Source: Ferrovibrio sp964218355 (lineage in GTDB: Bacteria; Pseudomonadota; Alphaproteobacteria; Ferrovibrionales; Ferrovibrionaceae). Taken from it: a stretch of 64,000 nt of DNA. Positions 1 through 6,900 of this stretch are shown piece by piece. Location: positions 1 through 64,000 of the forward strand of contig NZ_CAXPMC010000026.1 of assembly GCF_964218355.1 (NCBI RefSeq). Reading direction: 5' to 3'. Every line of letters begins with the position of its first letter. The stretch's first letter is position 1. A program made the position numbers and the translations under genes. The notes beneath the pieces are model-generated. The model ran no database searches. It was not told the DNA's origin and saw only the letters and a program-made list of their open reading frames with translations.

Positions 1-2
1 TG

Positions 3-1325
3 CCGCTGGGGGCCGATGGCCGCGTCGGCCCCAATGGCGAGGGCGAGACCATGGCCGCCCTGCGCGATGCCGTGGGCGACAGAATGGGCCCGGCCCCGAC
101 ACCCGACGACATCGACCGCCGGCATGACGAGGAGGCCCGGCGCGGCGATGCGCCGGACAGGGCCGCGCCGCCGCCGGCGATCCGCGATGTCCCCGACGAT
201 GCCGAGCCCGCATTCCGTGCCGGCGCGCAGGTGGCGCGCGGCCCGGGCCTGCCCGGCCGGCGCGGAATCCCGCGTTTCGAGCCCGATCCCTATCGCATCG
301 GCCCGACGGAGGAGTACCGGCCGCCGCAGCGTCATGCGCCGCCGGCATCCCCGGCGCCGTCGCTGCTGCAGCCCGGTGCCGAACAGCGGCAGTCTCCGGC
401 GGTCCCACAGCCTTCCGTCCCGCCCACGCAACGCATGCGCGGTGAAAGCTGGTCGCCACCGACTGCGGAAGAAGAGCGGCAGATGCGCGAGGCGATCCGC
501 GCGGAGGAGCGGCAGCGCCAGCGCGACCTGCTGAATCCGCGTCGCACATATCTCGACCGTCTGCCGCTGGCCGGCCGCGACGATCCGCCGGCCGATGCCG
601 CCGGCCCGCGCCGCGGCCGCGTCGTCATCGCCGAGGATGGTCGCGAACTGACCGTGCCGCCGCTTGAGCCATGGGCTGATACACTGCAGGGAGCAAAGCG
701 GGACTTTGTCGACCGGCTCAACGATGCCTTCGCCATCGAGATGGCAAAGAAGGGCGGCGGTGGAGGTCGCGGGAACCTGCTGACCCAGCGCGGCGTGAAT
801 ATTGCCATTCAGGAATGCCTGAAAGCCGCCGAAGAGATGTTTCCCGACGCTGAGGTCACACACCGGAGTGGTGGGAATTTTCAGGGGAGAGCGGATCTCA
901 AGCGGCTTGTCGAAGAGCATATGTGGAATTTCGACGAAGACGGAGGCAAAGTTCGGACTGGCAGCCGGCGACCTGATTTCGGTATCCTGATTGCACGGAA
1001 CATTGTTGAAATGGTGCGCGGCAGCACGGTCGACACCAAGGCGAATGGCGAGGCTACGTCGCGAGAAGGCGCAGCCAAGCGCGATATTGAAAGCATGTCG
1101 CCCGTCGAAAAACTGGCGATCATTGCCAAGTCGAAGCCCGGCATGAGCGAAGCAGGATTCCGGGCCGAAGCGCGGAAGGTGTGCATGGATACGATGAAGC
1201 AGGTCAGGTTGGACTGGGAGAAACGGGGCGAGTTCGACAAGCCCGTGCCCGACGTACTGCCTGACTATGACGGCCCTCAGAATGCCCGTGAGGCGAAGAA
1301 GCGGCGGGAGCTAAGGGGGAAATGA
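3..1325 (+). CDS. Polymorphic-toxin-like protein, 3' part, possible C-terminal PD-(D/E)XK nuclease domain
   Basis: The reading frame is already open at the left edge, so the start lies outside the window; an in-frame ATG at 51 is probably internal. The first ~230 visible residues are rich in Pro, Arg and Ala and look like a disordered linker. A Gly-rich stretch then leads into a compact, less GC-rich C-terminal domain. That domain contains RRPDFGI (codons near 966-986) followed 19 residues later by VDTKA (near 1029-1043), which fits the PD-x(n)-(D/E)xK layout of restriction-endonuclease-fold nucleases. The stop overlaps the next gene by ATGA. A variable nuclease-like tip directly followed by immunity-like genes suggests a polymorphic toxin or secreted effector. 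This is inference: no export domain is visible and the family is not recognised. Confidence 0.55.
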   Translation, partial: PLGADGRVGPNGEGETMAALRDAVGDRMGPAPTPDDIDRRHDEEARRGDAPDRAAPPPAIRDVPDDAEPAFRAGAQVARGPGLPGRRGIPRFEPDPYRIGPTEEYRPPQRHAPPASPAPSLLQPGAEQRQSPAVPQPSVPPTQRMRGESWSPPTAEEERQMREAIRAEERQRQRDLLNPRRTYLDRLPLAGRDDPPADAAGPRRGRVVIAEDGRELTVPPLEPWADTLQGAKRDFVDRLNDAFAIEMAKKGGGGGRGNLLTQRGVNIAIQECLKAAEEMFPDAEVTHRSGGNFQGRADLKRLVEEHMWNFDEDGGKVRTGSRRPDFGILIARNIVEMVRGSTVDTKANGEATSREGAAKRDIESMSPVEKLAIIAKSKPGMSEAGFRAEARKVCMDTMKQVRLDWEKRGEFDKPVPDVLPDYDGPQNAREAKKRRELRGK

Positions 1326-2032
1326 GCCAGCCGGTCTGGATACGCTCGAAGGAAGTCTGCTTCCTTGAAGCCGACTGGTGGGATTTCGGCATGGCCCTGC
1401 AGGAGATGTTTCCGCAGGCGCGGTATTACCGCGAGCCGGATCCCATCAATCGCCCGGAAGACCGGGCGCAGACCCCCGAGCCGCCGGTGATCACTTTGCA
1501 CGATCATCTTCTGGATACCCGGCCCCGGCCGATGGGGACGGTGATGATGGTGTTCGATCCGGACTGGCAGCCGTCTTTCCGGAAAATCAGCACGGAAATC
1601 GGCCGGGAACCCGAGGATTGGCGATGGGGGCTGACTGGGGAGCCGCCGCTGCCCTATGTGGCGTTCGGCTTGGGAGGGCATGTTTTCGAACAGCCGGTGC
1701 CGCATCCCTACAAGGGCGCCATCCACTTTTACACCGAGCCCCATAACGGCGAGCAGGCGGCAATGATGGGCCGCTTTTTCCGCCTGTTCGGCAAATTCGC
1801 CACCAACCGCAAGGGATTGGTCCGGGTTCGCGTGCCGGAGTTGACCGTGACCGCGCCGGTTGGAAAAGGTCAGCCGGACTGGTGCGGCCATCATGCCCTC
1901 GAATGGGCGCGGCAGAACCCGAGCCGTGTGCTGTTCTACGAGCGGGCCGGCTTCGGAATCCGCCCGACCGGCGAGGTGCTGCCGCTGGCGAAGGCGGCAG
2001 CCGGCAAAAAAAGCCGTCGTGCCGGCGGATGA
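1322..2032 (+). CDS. Candidate immunity protein, paralogue 1 of 3
   Basis: This 236-residue protein starts at an ATG that overlaps the toxin-like stop by 4 nt, implying translational coupling. It contains the blocks FDPDWQP (about residue 79), HPYKGAIHFYTEP, FFRLFGKFATNRKGLVRVRVPE and WCGHHALEWARQNP, all recurring in the proteins at 2123 and 3009. There is no signal peptide or membrane segment, so it should be cytoplasmic. I do not recognise the family. Position and co-duplication argue for a toxin-neutralising partner. The last codons run through seven consecutive A residues (2006-2012) just before the stop; one base fewer there would add about 35 residues ending exactly at the next start codon. 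Confidence 0.6.
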   Translation: MSQPVWIRSKEVCFLEADWWDFGMALQEMFPQARYYREPDPINRPEDRAQTPEPPVITLHDHLLDTRPRPMGTVMMVFDPDWQPSFRKISTEIGREPEDWRWGLTGEPPLPYVAFGLGGHVFEQPVPHPYKGAIHFYTEPHNGEQAAMMGRFFRLFGKFATNRKGLVRVRVPELTVTAPVGKGQPDWCGHHALEWARQNPSRVLFYERAGFGIRPTGEVLPLAKAAAGKKSRRAGG

Positions 2033-2126
2033 TGCGAAACGCCCGGAGGAATACGAAGGCGCATCCAGCGCCCGGGCAGCGGCGGAGCGCCGCGACGCCG
2101 CTAAACAGAAAGCGGGGAAGAAATGA
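2019..2126 (+). other. Small overlapping +1-frame ORF, possible alternative tail of paralogue 1
   Basis: Downstream of the A7 run the +1 frame stays open and encodes a charged tail containing KRPEEYEGAS and ERRDAAKQKAGKK. It ends in a TGA that overlaps the ATG of the next gene (ATGA at 2123). A GTG at 2019 could initiate it, or it could be reached from paralogue 1 by slippage or an indel in the A run. The neat junction with the next gene suggests it once was, or sometimes is, the natural C-terminus of paralogue 1. It is not certain that it is expressed. Confidence 0.3.
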
Positions 2127-2914
2127 AGCCGCCGGTCCGCCGCTACCGCTCGCGCCCGGTCGAATACATCCCGCCGCCGCCGGCGGTGCCGGGCTTCTCG
2201 CGCGGCTGGATCAGGTCGCGGAATATCTGCTTCATCATGGCCGACTGGGAAGCCATCGGTGACGCGCTGCTGGTTGCCTGCCCCTATGCGCAGTATGTCC
2301 GGCGCCTGACACCCCCCGAACGCGACCTCGAAAAGAAGGCCGACCCGCCGCCGACCCGCCATATCTGCGACCTGGTGCCGCCGGTCAACCGGTTTCCCGT
2401 CGATATCACCGCGCAATTCTACGGCGGTCCCCAGGCCGGCCACGATCCGGAGGATCCGGCCCGCATGATCGCGATGGCGCCATCCTTCTCGATCCGCGAT
2501 GCCGGGCGAATCTATCCGGCCGATCATGAACCGGAGCAGGCCAGTTCCGGGCGGATCGATTTCTGGCTGGAATCGAACAATGCCGACCACATCGCCTTCA
2601 TGCGGCAGATTTTCAGCCTGTTCGGGCGCTTCTCGTCGAACCGCCACCAGATGATGGTGTCGGTGCCCGATTACGAGGGTTACGGCCACAAGGTGGCGGG
2701 CGACCTGTGGCTCGGTCATGAGGCGATCCGCTGGGCGCTGGAGGACCCGAAGCGTGTGATCGACTATCGCACCTACGATTGGCGGGATAGCGAACCGCTG
2801 CTTTCGGAGCAAGGCGAGCCTCTGCGCGGCTGCGGCGTCCGGCCCATCGCAGAAAAATGGGCCGGTCGCTGGCCGCATCTGGCGGGCAGCGTGCCGGCGC
2901 CGTCAGGCAAGTAG
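2123..2914 (+). CDS. Candidate immunity protein, paralogue 2 of 3
   Basis: This 263-residue protein has a GGGGAAG ribosome-binding sequence just before the ATG. It is the most diverged member of the trio: the N-terminal block WIRSRNICFIMADWEAIGDAL corresponds to WIRSKEVCFLEADWWDFGMAL of paralogue 1, and the later block has FSLFGRFSSNRHQMMVSVPDYEG, then LWLGHEAIRWALEDPKRVI. It lacks the FDPDWQP block. It has a unique tail, AEKWAGRWPHLAGSVPAPSGK, and a decayed copy of this tail lies after paralogue 3. No signal peptide or membrane segment is seen. The family is not recognised; an immunity role is inferred from position. Confidence 0.55.
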   Translation: MKPPVRRYRSRPVEYIPPPPAVPGFSRGWIRSRNICFIMADWEAIGDALLVACPYAQYVRRLTPPERDLEKKADPPPTRHICDLVPPVNRFPVDITAQFYGGPQAGHDPEDPARMIAMAPSFSIRDAGRIYPADHEPEQASSGRIDFWLESNNADHIAFMRQIFSLFGRFSSNRHQMMVSVPDYEGYGHKVAGDLWLGHEAIRWALEDPKRVIDYRTYDWRDSEPLLSEQGEPLRGCGVRPIAEKWAGRWPHLAGSVPAPSGK

Positions 2915-3012
2915 TGTTTTTTGAGCATGACCCGGCGCCGGAGATTCCGGCCATCTATGAAGGCCCGGCCAATCTGCTGCGGGCGCTGGGCCGCAGGAGA
3001 GGCGTGCCGTGA
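2914..3012 (+). CDS. Tiny coupled ORF between paralogues 2 and 3
   Basis: A GTG overlaps the TAG stop of paralogue 2 (TAGTG) and opens a 32-residue frame containing HDPAPEIPAIYEGPANLLRAL. It ends at a TGA that overlaps the GTG start of paralogue 3 (GTGA). Perfect coupling on both sides is unusual for random sequence. It may be a remnant of a toxin or immunity tail, a translational relay, or chance. No function can be assigned. Confidence 0.3.
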   Translation: MFFEHDPAPEIPAIYEGPANLLRALGRRRGVP

Positions 3013-3758
3013 GCGAGGACCCCGATTTTGGCATCCCCGGCCATATGCGGACCCCGCCGCCGACTAATATCCGCGGCCGGGAAGTCTGCATGCTGGCCCG
3101 GGACTGGGACGATTTCGGGCAGGCGGTGGCCGAAACCTGGCCGCAGGCGCGGTATTATGTCGAACGTGATTACGTCAACGACACGGAATCATGGCAGCAC
3201 GGGCCGGAACCGCCGCCGGTGCAGTTTTTCCCCACGCTGGGCGACGCCTGCCGCTATCCCTATCGCGCCAGATTCCGGGTGATCGTGTTCGATCCGGACT
3301 GGCAGCCGCAGCATCGCAAAACCCGGTCTGGCTGGGCGAAAGTTGACTGGTACTGGTTGCTTCGGCCACCGCCGCATCCCTCTGTGCGCATCTGGCCCGG
3401 CGGTTATATCCGCGACCGGCCGGTACCGCATCCCGATACCGGCGAGATTCATTTCTACCTCACGCCGAAGGACAAGGCGCAGCTGGCGCTGGCCGCGCGC
3501 TTTTTCCGGCTGTTCGAAAAATTCGCCGCCGGCCGCAAGGGCCTCGTCCGCGTCCGCCTGCCCGGCTACGAGGTGACGGCACCGGTTGCAAAAGGCTCGC
3601 CCTTCTGGTGCGGGTATCATGCCATCGAATGGGCCCGCGAGGATCCGAAACGGGTGCTGTTCTGTACGCATGGCGTGTTCGGAACCCGCCCGACCGGCGA
3701 CGTGCTGCCGCTGACGAAGCCGACGCCCGGCAAAAAAAGCCGTCGCGCCGGTGGATGA
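3009..3758 (+). CDS. Candidate immunity protein, paralogue 3 of 3
   Basis: This 249-residue protein starts at GTG; an in-frame ATG at 3045 is an alternative. It resembles paralogue 1 closely: EVCMLARDWDDFGQAVAETWPQARYY, FDPDWQPQHRK, HPDTGEIHFYLTP, FFRLFEKFAAGRKGLVRVRLPGYE and WCGYHAIEWAREDPKRVLF. Its C-terminal codons also pass through an A7 run (3732-3738), followed by the same KKSRRAGG ending as paralogue 1. Two nearby differences between the copies (CGT/CGC and GGC/GGT) are synonymous in the annotated frame, which supports this frame as the real one. Cytoplasmic; family not recognised. Confidence 0.6.
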   Translation: MSEDPDFGIPGHMRTPPPTNIRGREVCMLARDWDDFGQAVAETWPQARYYVERDYVNDTESWQHGPEPPPVQFFPTLGDACRYPYRARFRVIVFDPDWQPQHRKTRSGWAKVDWYWLLRPPPHPSVRIWPGGYIRDRPVPHPDTGEIHFYLTPKDKAQLALAARFFRLFEKFAAGRKGLVRVRLPGYEVTAPVAKGSPFWCGYHAIEWAREDPKRVLFCTHGVFGTRPTGDVLPLTKPTPGKKSRRAGG

Positions 3759-3791
3759 TGCGGGGCTGCTGCTGCGCAGCGCCCGGGAGGC

Positions 3792-3871
3792 GGCATCCGC
3801 CCGATTGCCGAAAATGGGCCGGCCGCTGGCCGCATCTGGCCGGCAGTATGGCGGCGCCGTCAGGCAGTTAA
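3792..3871 (+). pseudogene. Decayed copy of the paralogue 2 3' tail
   Basis: About 80 bases after paralogue 3 closely match the end of paralogue 2 (2834-2914). The match includes the ATGGGCCGG-CGCTGGCCGCATCTGG core and the GCGCCGTCAGGCA end. The run of five A in the intact copy is four here, breaking the frame. No gene is expressed from it as far as I can see. It shows that a further paralogue or a recombinant once stood here. The rest of 3759-3985 shows no other coding sequence. Confidence 0.6.
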
Positions 3872-3985
3872 TCCTCTGCGGTGATCCGCTCGATGGCGGT
3901 GCGGGCGGGTTCCCCGGCGGTGCTTGGGAAGGGCATGCCCTCCGGGCTGCGCAGGTCCTTCGAACCTGTGCCCGCCGGCCCGGAT

Positions 3986-4381
3986 CTATGCCGCTTCGTC
4001 CTTCGCATACTGCGCCTCGCCATGGCCCATCGACCAGTTCTCGGGCAGCGTCTCGACCAGGTTGATGAACACATCCTCGGGGCGCAGGCCCGGGCTGGCC
4101 ACCAGCTTTTCGGTGATGCGGCGGTACAGCGCCTTCTTCTGCGCGAGGCTGCGGGTGTTGCTCACCGCGAGCTGGATCACCACGAGGTCGTCGCTGCGCG
4201 CCACGCCCAGATAGGTCGGGCTGCACCAGAAATCGGCGGCGTCATGCTCGGTCACCAGCATGAAGTAGTCGTCCTCGGGCACGTTGAAGGTCTCGCGCAT
4301 GGCGGCATAGAGGCCGTCGAGGATGGCCTGACGGTACGCGGCGGGCTTGCCGCGGCGGAGCGAGATGCGGGAAAGCGGCAT
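3986..4381 (-). CDS. Tautomerase family protein
   Basis: This 131-residue cytoplasmic enzyme of the 4-oxalocrotonate tautomerase superfamily starts at an ATG at 4381, chosen because it gives Pro as residue 2 (MPLSRISLRRG), the catalytic N-terminal proline of the family, and because AGGAGG lies just upstream. A longer frame to 4483 has no such support. The end contains VFINLVETLPENWSMG, typical of the ~130-residue members. These enzymes tautomerise or dehalogenate small oxo-acids; the substrate is unknown. It is divergent from the LysR gene, which probably controls it. Confidence 0.8.
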   Translation of the reverse strand: MPLSRISLRRGKPAAYRQAILDGLYAAMRETFNVPEDDYFMLVTEHDAADFWCSPTYLGVARSDDLVVIQLAVSNTRSLAQKKALYRRITEKLVASPGLRPEDVFINLVETLPENWSMGHGEAQYAKDEAA

Positions 4382-4457
4382 GGGATGGGTCCTCCTGTCC
4401 GGGTGGGTCGTCCGGCCGGCGGGGCCGGTCGCTGGAGAGGAGGTTAGCGCCCACTTG

Positions 4458-4501
4458 ATCATTCGAAAATGATATGGAATCATATTTCAATGATTTTCAT
4501 T
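4458..4501. promoter_or_regulatory. AT-rich divergent operator/promoter region with three inverted repeats
   Basis: Between the tautomerase and LysR genes lies an unusually AT-rich stretch with three inverted repeats: ATCATT-CGAA-AATGAT (4458-4473), ATATG-GAAT-CATAT (4472-4485) and AATGA-TTT-TCATT (4489-4501). LysR proteins bind dyads of this type between divergent genes. Binding by the adjacent regulator is inferred. Confidence 0.6.
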
Positions 4502-4518
4502 TGTAATGATAGCCCGAC

Positions 4519-5370
4519 ATGAAGGCGCTCGATATCGACGCCGTGCAGGCCTTCGTGCTGGTGGCCGACCTCGCCAGCTTCACCCGCGCGGCCGAGGCTA
4601 TGGCCGCCACCCAGTCGGCGGTCAGCCTGAAGATCAAGCGGCTGGAGGGCGATCTGGGCCGCCGCCTGTTCGAGCGCACGCCGCGCCGGGTGCGGCTGAC
4701 GGCCGCCGGCGAACTGTTCCTCGACCGGGCGCGCCAGCTGGTCGCCGCCCATGGCAGCGCGCTGGATGCCTTCGCCACCGAGCGGCGAAGGCTCGCCGTC
4801 GGCATCAGCGATCATGCGGTGGGCGCCGAACTGCCGCTGCTGCTGCAGCGGGTGAAACATGCCGAGCCGGGTCTGGTGCTGGAGATGCGGGTGGGCAGTT
4901 CGCGCGACCTGCTCGCCGAATTCGATGCCGGCGCGCTCGATGCCGCCATCGTGATGGGGCAGGAGGCTGGCCGGCGTGGCGGCGAGGTGCTGCTGGCGGA
5001 AAGCTTCGGCTGGATGGCGGCGCGCGATTTCGTGCACCGCCCGGGCGAGCCGCTGCCGCTGGCCGCCCATTCCGAAGGCTGCGGGATGCGCGGCATGGGC
5101 GTGGCGGCGCTGGATGCCGCCGGCATCCCGTGGACCGAGGTGTTTGTCGGCGGCGGCGTCGGTACGGTGGCCGCTGCCGTCTCGGCCGGGCTGGCGGTCG
5201 CCGTGCTCGGCCGCCGCGTGGCGCCGCGGGATACGGTCGATGCGGGCCCGGCGCTCGGCCTGCCGCCGCTGCCGCCGCGCGATCTGGTGCTCCATACCGG
5301 CCTGTCCGATCCGGCGGCGCGGCAGTCGCTCAGGACGCTGGCGGCCGCGATCCGCTCGACGGCTGCGTGA
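4519..5370 (+). CDS. LysR family transcriptional regulator
   Basis: This 283-residue protein has the LysR winged-helix DNA-binding domain at residues ~5-65 (VQAFVLVADLASFTRAAEAMAATQSAVSLKIKRLEGDLGRRLFERTPRRVRLT), followed by a periplasmic-binding-like effector domain. Its length is normal to slightly short for the family. It is transcribed divergently from the tautomerase gene across 137 bp that contain three dyads, the classic arrangement for a LysR regulator controlling its neighbour and itself. The effector is not predictable. Confidence 0.9.
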   Translation: MKALDIDAVQAFVLVADLASFTRAAEAMAATQSAVSLKIKRLEGDLGRRLFERTPRRVRLTAAGELFLDRARQLVAAHGSALDAFATERRRLAVGISDHAVGAELPLLLQRVKHAEPGLVLEMRVGSSRDLLAEFDAGALDAAIVMGQEAGRRGGEVLLAESFGWMAARDFVHRPGEPLPLAAHSEGCGMRGMGVAALDAAGIPWTEVFVGGGVGTVAAAVSAGLAVAVLGRRVAPRDTVDAGPALGLPPLPPRDLVLHTGLSDPAARQSLRTLAAAIRSTAA

Positions 5371-5392
5371 GCCTGAGCGGACGCAGGGCGGC

Positions 5393-5749
5393 TTACTTCA
5401 CCACCACCTTGAAGCCGCCCATCGACATGCGTTTGGTGTCGAAGGGCATGTCCTTCGGGTCGCACATTTCCTTCAGGCGTGGATCGGCCATCACCTTTTT
5501 GTTCACGCGGTCGCGGTGGGCGCGCGATTTGTATTCGATCCAGGAGAACACCGCCGTCTCGGTCGGTTTCAGCTTGAGAAGTTTCGGATAGGGCAGGCCG
5601 AAGGGCACGGCGAGGTCGTCGCCGGTGCATTCGCGGTAATCGAGCGCGCCGTGCTCGCGCCAGACCTTCGCGGCCTTCTTCGCCAGTTTCACATAGGCCG
5701 GCAGCTTCTTCTTCGGCACCACCAGCAGAAAGCCATCCACGTAACGCAT
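5393..5749 (-). CDS. DUF1428 family protein (YbaA-like)
   Basis: This 118-residue protein starts at ATG 5749 with AAGGAG upstream. It begins MRYVDGFLLVVPKKKLPAYVKLAKKAAKVWREHGALDY and contains ECTGDDL, FSWIEYKSRAHRDRVNKKVMADPRL and FDTKRMSMGGF, matching the DUF1428 dimeric alpha/beta-barrel family. The biochemical role of the family is unknown. It is divergent from the MarR gene and shares an operator-containing promoter region with it, so it is probably MarR-regulated. Confidence 0.85.
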   Translation of the reverse strand: MRYVDGFLLVVPKKKLPAYVKLAKKAAKVWREHGALDYRECTGDDLAVPFGLPYPKLLKLKPTETAVFSWIEYKSRAHRDRVNKKVMADPRLKEMCDPKDMPFDTKRMSMGGFKVVVK

Positions 5750-5774
5750 CACGGTCTCCTTCGGGAAAACGGGC

Positions 5775-5803
5775 TTGACTAGGTAGGTTGATATCAACAT
5801 AAT
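5775..5803 (+). promoter_or_regulatory. Sigma-70-like promoter of the MarR gene
   Basis: TTGACT (5775-5780), a 17-bp spacer and CATAAT (5798-5803) form a near-consensus promoter. The expected start point falls at about 5810, the A of the marR-type gene's ATG, so the mRNA would be leaderless. The operator palindrome lies inside the spacer and touches the -10 box. Confidence 0.65.
5787..5798. promoter_or_regulatory. Perfect 12-bp palindrome, likely MarR operator
   Basis: GTTGATATCAAC is a perfect palindrome between the divergent DUF1428 and MarR genes. It overlaps promoter elements of both directions, so a bound dimer would block both. Binding by the adjacent MarR protein is inferred. Confidence 0.65.
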
Positions 5804-5816
5804 TTAGCCATGTCAA
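5788..5816 (-). promoter_or_regulatory. Divergent promoter for the DUF1428 gene
   Basis: On the minus strand a perfect TTGACA -35 box (5811-5816) is followed after exactly 17 bp by TATCAA (5788-5793), a 4/6 -10 box. The -35 box lies over the first codons of the MarR gene. The -10 box lies inside the GTTGATATCAAC palindrome. Confidence 0.55.
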
Positions 5817-6325
5817 ACCGCCCGCCCAGCCGCACACCGTCTGCGCATCTGCCTGCTGCGCCGGAGCCGCGCCTGCCCTACGAGGCGACGATCATGGTGC
5901 GCGACAGCTGCCTGTGCCTGCATGCCCAGCGGGCGGCGCGGGCCCTGGCCCGGCATTTCGATGCGGTGCTGCGGCCCTTCGGGCTGACCAACGGGCAGTT
6001 CTCGCTGCTGATGGCGCTGAACCGCCCGGTGCCCGCCACCATGGCGCCGCTGGCCGAGCTGCTGGCCATGGACCGCACGACGCTGACCGCGGCGCTGAAG
6101 CCATTGCAGCGGCGCGGCCTGCTGGAGGTGCATCCCGATCCGGCCGACCGCCGCAGCCGGCAGGTCGTGCTGACCCCCGCCGGGCGCAGCCTGATGGCCG
6201 ATGCCCTGCCGGTGTGGACAGCCACCCATGCCGGAATCGACCGGCTGGTCGGCGATCCCGGCCGCCTGCGCGCCGACCTGCGCGCGCTCGACCGCCTGCA
6301 TGCCGGCCTGCCGGCCGCCGCCTGA
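5810..6325 (+). CDS. MarR family transcriptional regulator
   Basis: This 171-residue winged-helix repressor has a ~25-residue N-terminal extension, then CLCLHAQRAARALARHFDAVLRPFGLTNGQFSLLMAL, the recognition helix region MDRTTLTAALKPLQRRGLL and the wing DPADRRSRQVVLTPAGR, all typical of MarR. The ATG at 5810 coincides with the predicted transcription start, so translation may be leaderless; an ATG at residue 29 is an alternative. It is divergent from DUF1428 and 50 bp upstream of a VOC-fold gene. It probably autoregulates through the palindrome in its promoter. Confidence 0.9.
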   Translation: MSNRPPSRTPSAHLPAAPEPRLPYEATIMVRDSCLCLHAQRAARALARHFDAVLRPFGLTNGQFSLLMALNRPVPATMAPLAELLAMDRTTLTAALKPLQRRGLLEVHPDPADRRSRQVVLTPAGRSLMADALPVWTATHAGIDRLVGDPGRLRADLRALDRLHAGLPAAA

Positions 6326-6375
6326 GCTTTTCGTCTTCTCCACCCACAGCACCGCAACGAAGAAGGAGTTTCCCC

Positions 6376-6807
6376 ATGCGTCTCAATCCCTACCTGTCCT
6401 TCAACGGCACCTGCCGCGAGGCCATGGATTTCTATGCGAAGGTGCTGAACGCGCCGTCGGAAGGCATCATGACCTATGGCGAGACGCCGATGGCCGGCGA
6501 CATGCCGGCCGAGATGCTGGGCCGCGTCGCCCATGCCCGCATCCGCATCGGCGATGCGCTGCTGATGGCCAGCGACAGCCCGGCCAGCCTGTATCAGACG
6601 CCGCAGGGCGTGACGGTGACCCTGAATATCGACGAGCCGGCCGAGGCCGACCGCGTCTTAGCCGCCCTGTCGGAGGGCGGCACCATCACCATGCCGATTG
6701 CCGAGACCTTCTGGGCGCACCGCTTCGGCACCTGCATCGACCGCTTCGGCACGCCGTGGATGGTCAACTGCGAGAAGCCGATGGCCGCGGCCCAGGCTGC
6801 CGAGTAG
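6376..6807 (+). CDS. VOC/PhnB-like family protein
   Basis: This 143-residue protein has an AAGGAG ribosome-binding site. It starts MRLNPYLSFNGTCREAMDFYAKVL and contains PQGVTVTLNIDEPAEADRVLAALSEGG, then ETFWAHRFGTCIDRFGTPWMVNCE, the PhnB-type glyoxalase/bleomycin-resistance fold (one domain with the swapped beta-alpha-beta-beta-beta motif). Members of this group bind or modify small molecules, but most have no defined substrate. It lies in the same direction as the MarR gene and ends before a strong terminator. Confidence 0.85.
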   Translation: MRLNPYLSFNGTCREAMDFYAKVLNAPSEGIMTYGETPMAGDMPAEMLGRVAHARIRIGDALLMASDSPASLYQTPQGVTVTLNIDEPAEADRVLAALSEGGTITMPIAETFWAHRFGTCIDRFGTPWMVNCEKPMAAAQAAE

Positions 6808-6845
6808 GCGGGCTGCCGAACAGGCGGCGGCGGACGGCGGACATG

Positions 6846-6877
6846 AAAAAGCCCGGCGGTGGTGGCCGCCGGGCTTT
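6846..6877. terminator. Bidirectional rho-independent terminator
   Basis: A 9-bp GC stem (GCCCGGCGG / CCGCCGGGC) with a 6-base loop is flanked by A5 on the left and T3 on the right. It sits between the convergent VOC and gcrA genes and can end both transcripts; the longer U-tract favours the gcrA direction. Confidence 0.85.
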
Positions 6878-6900
6878 CAGGAAACCGGACCATCCGGTGG

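Noticed and set aside
1882..2262. -1-frame extension from the A7 run of paralogue 1
   Set aside because: It overlaps deep into paralogue 2, and its Arg/Pro/His-rich translation looks like a shadow. The +1 frame makes a neater junction.
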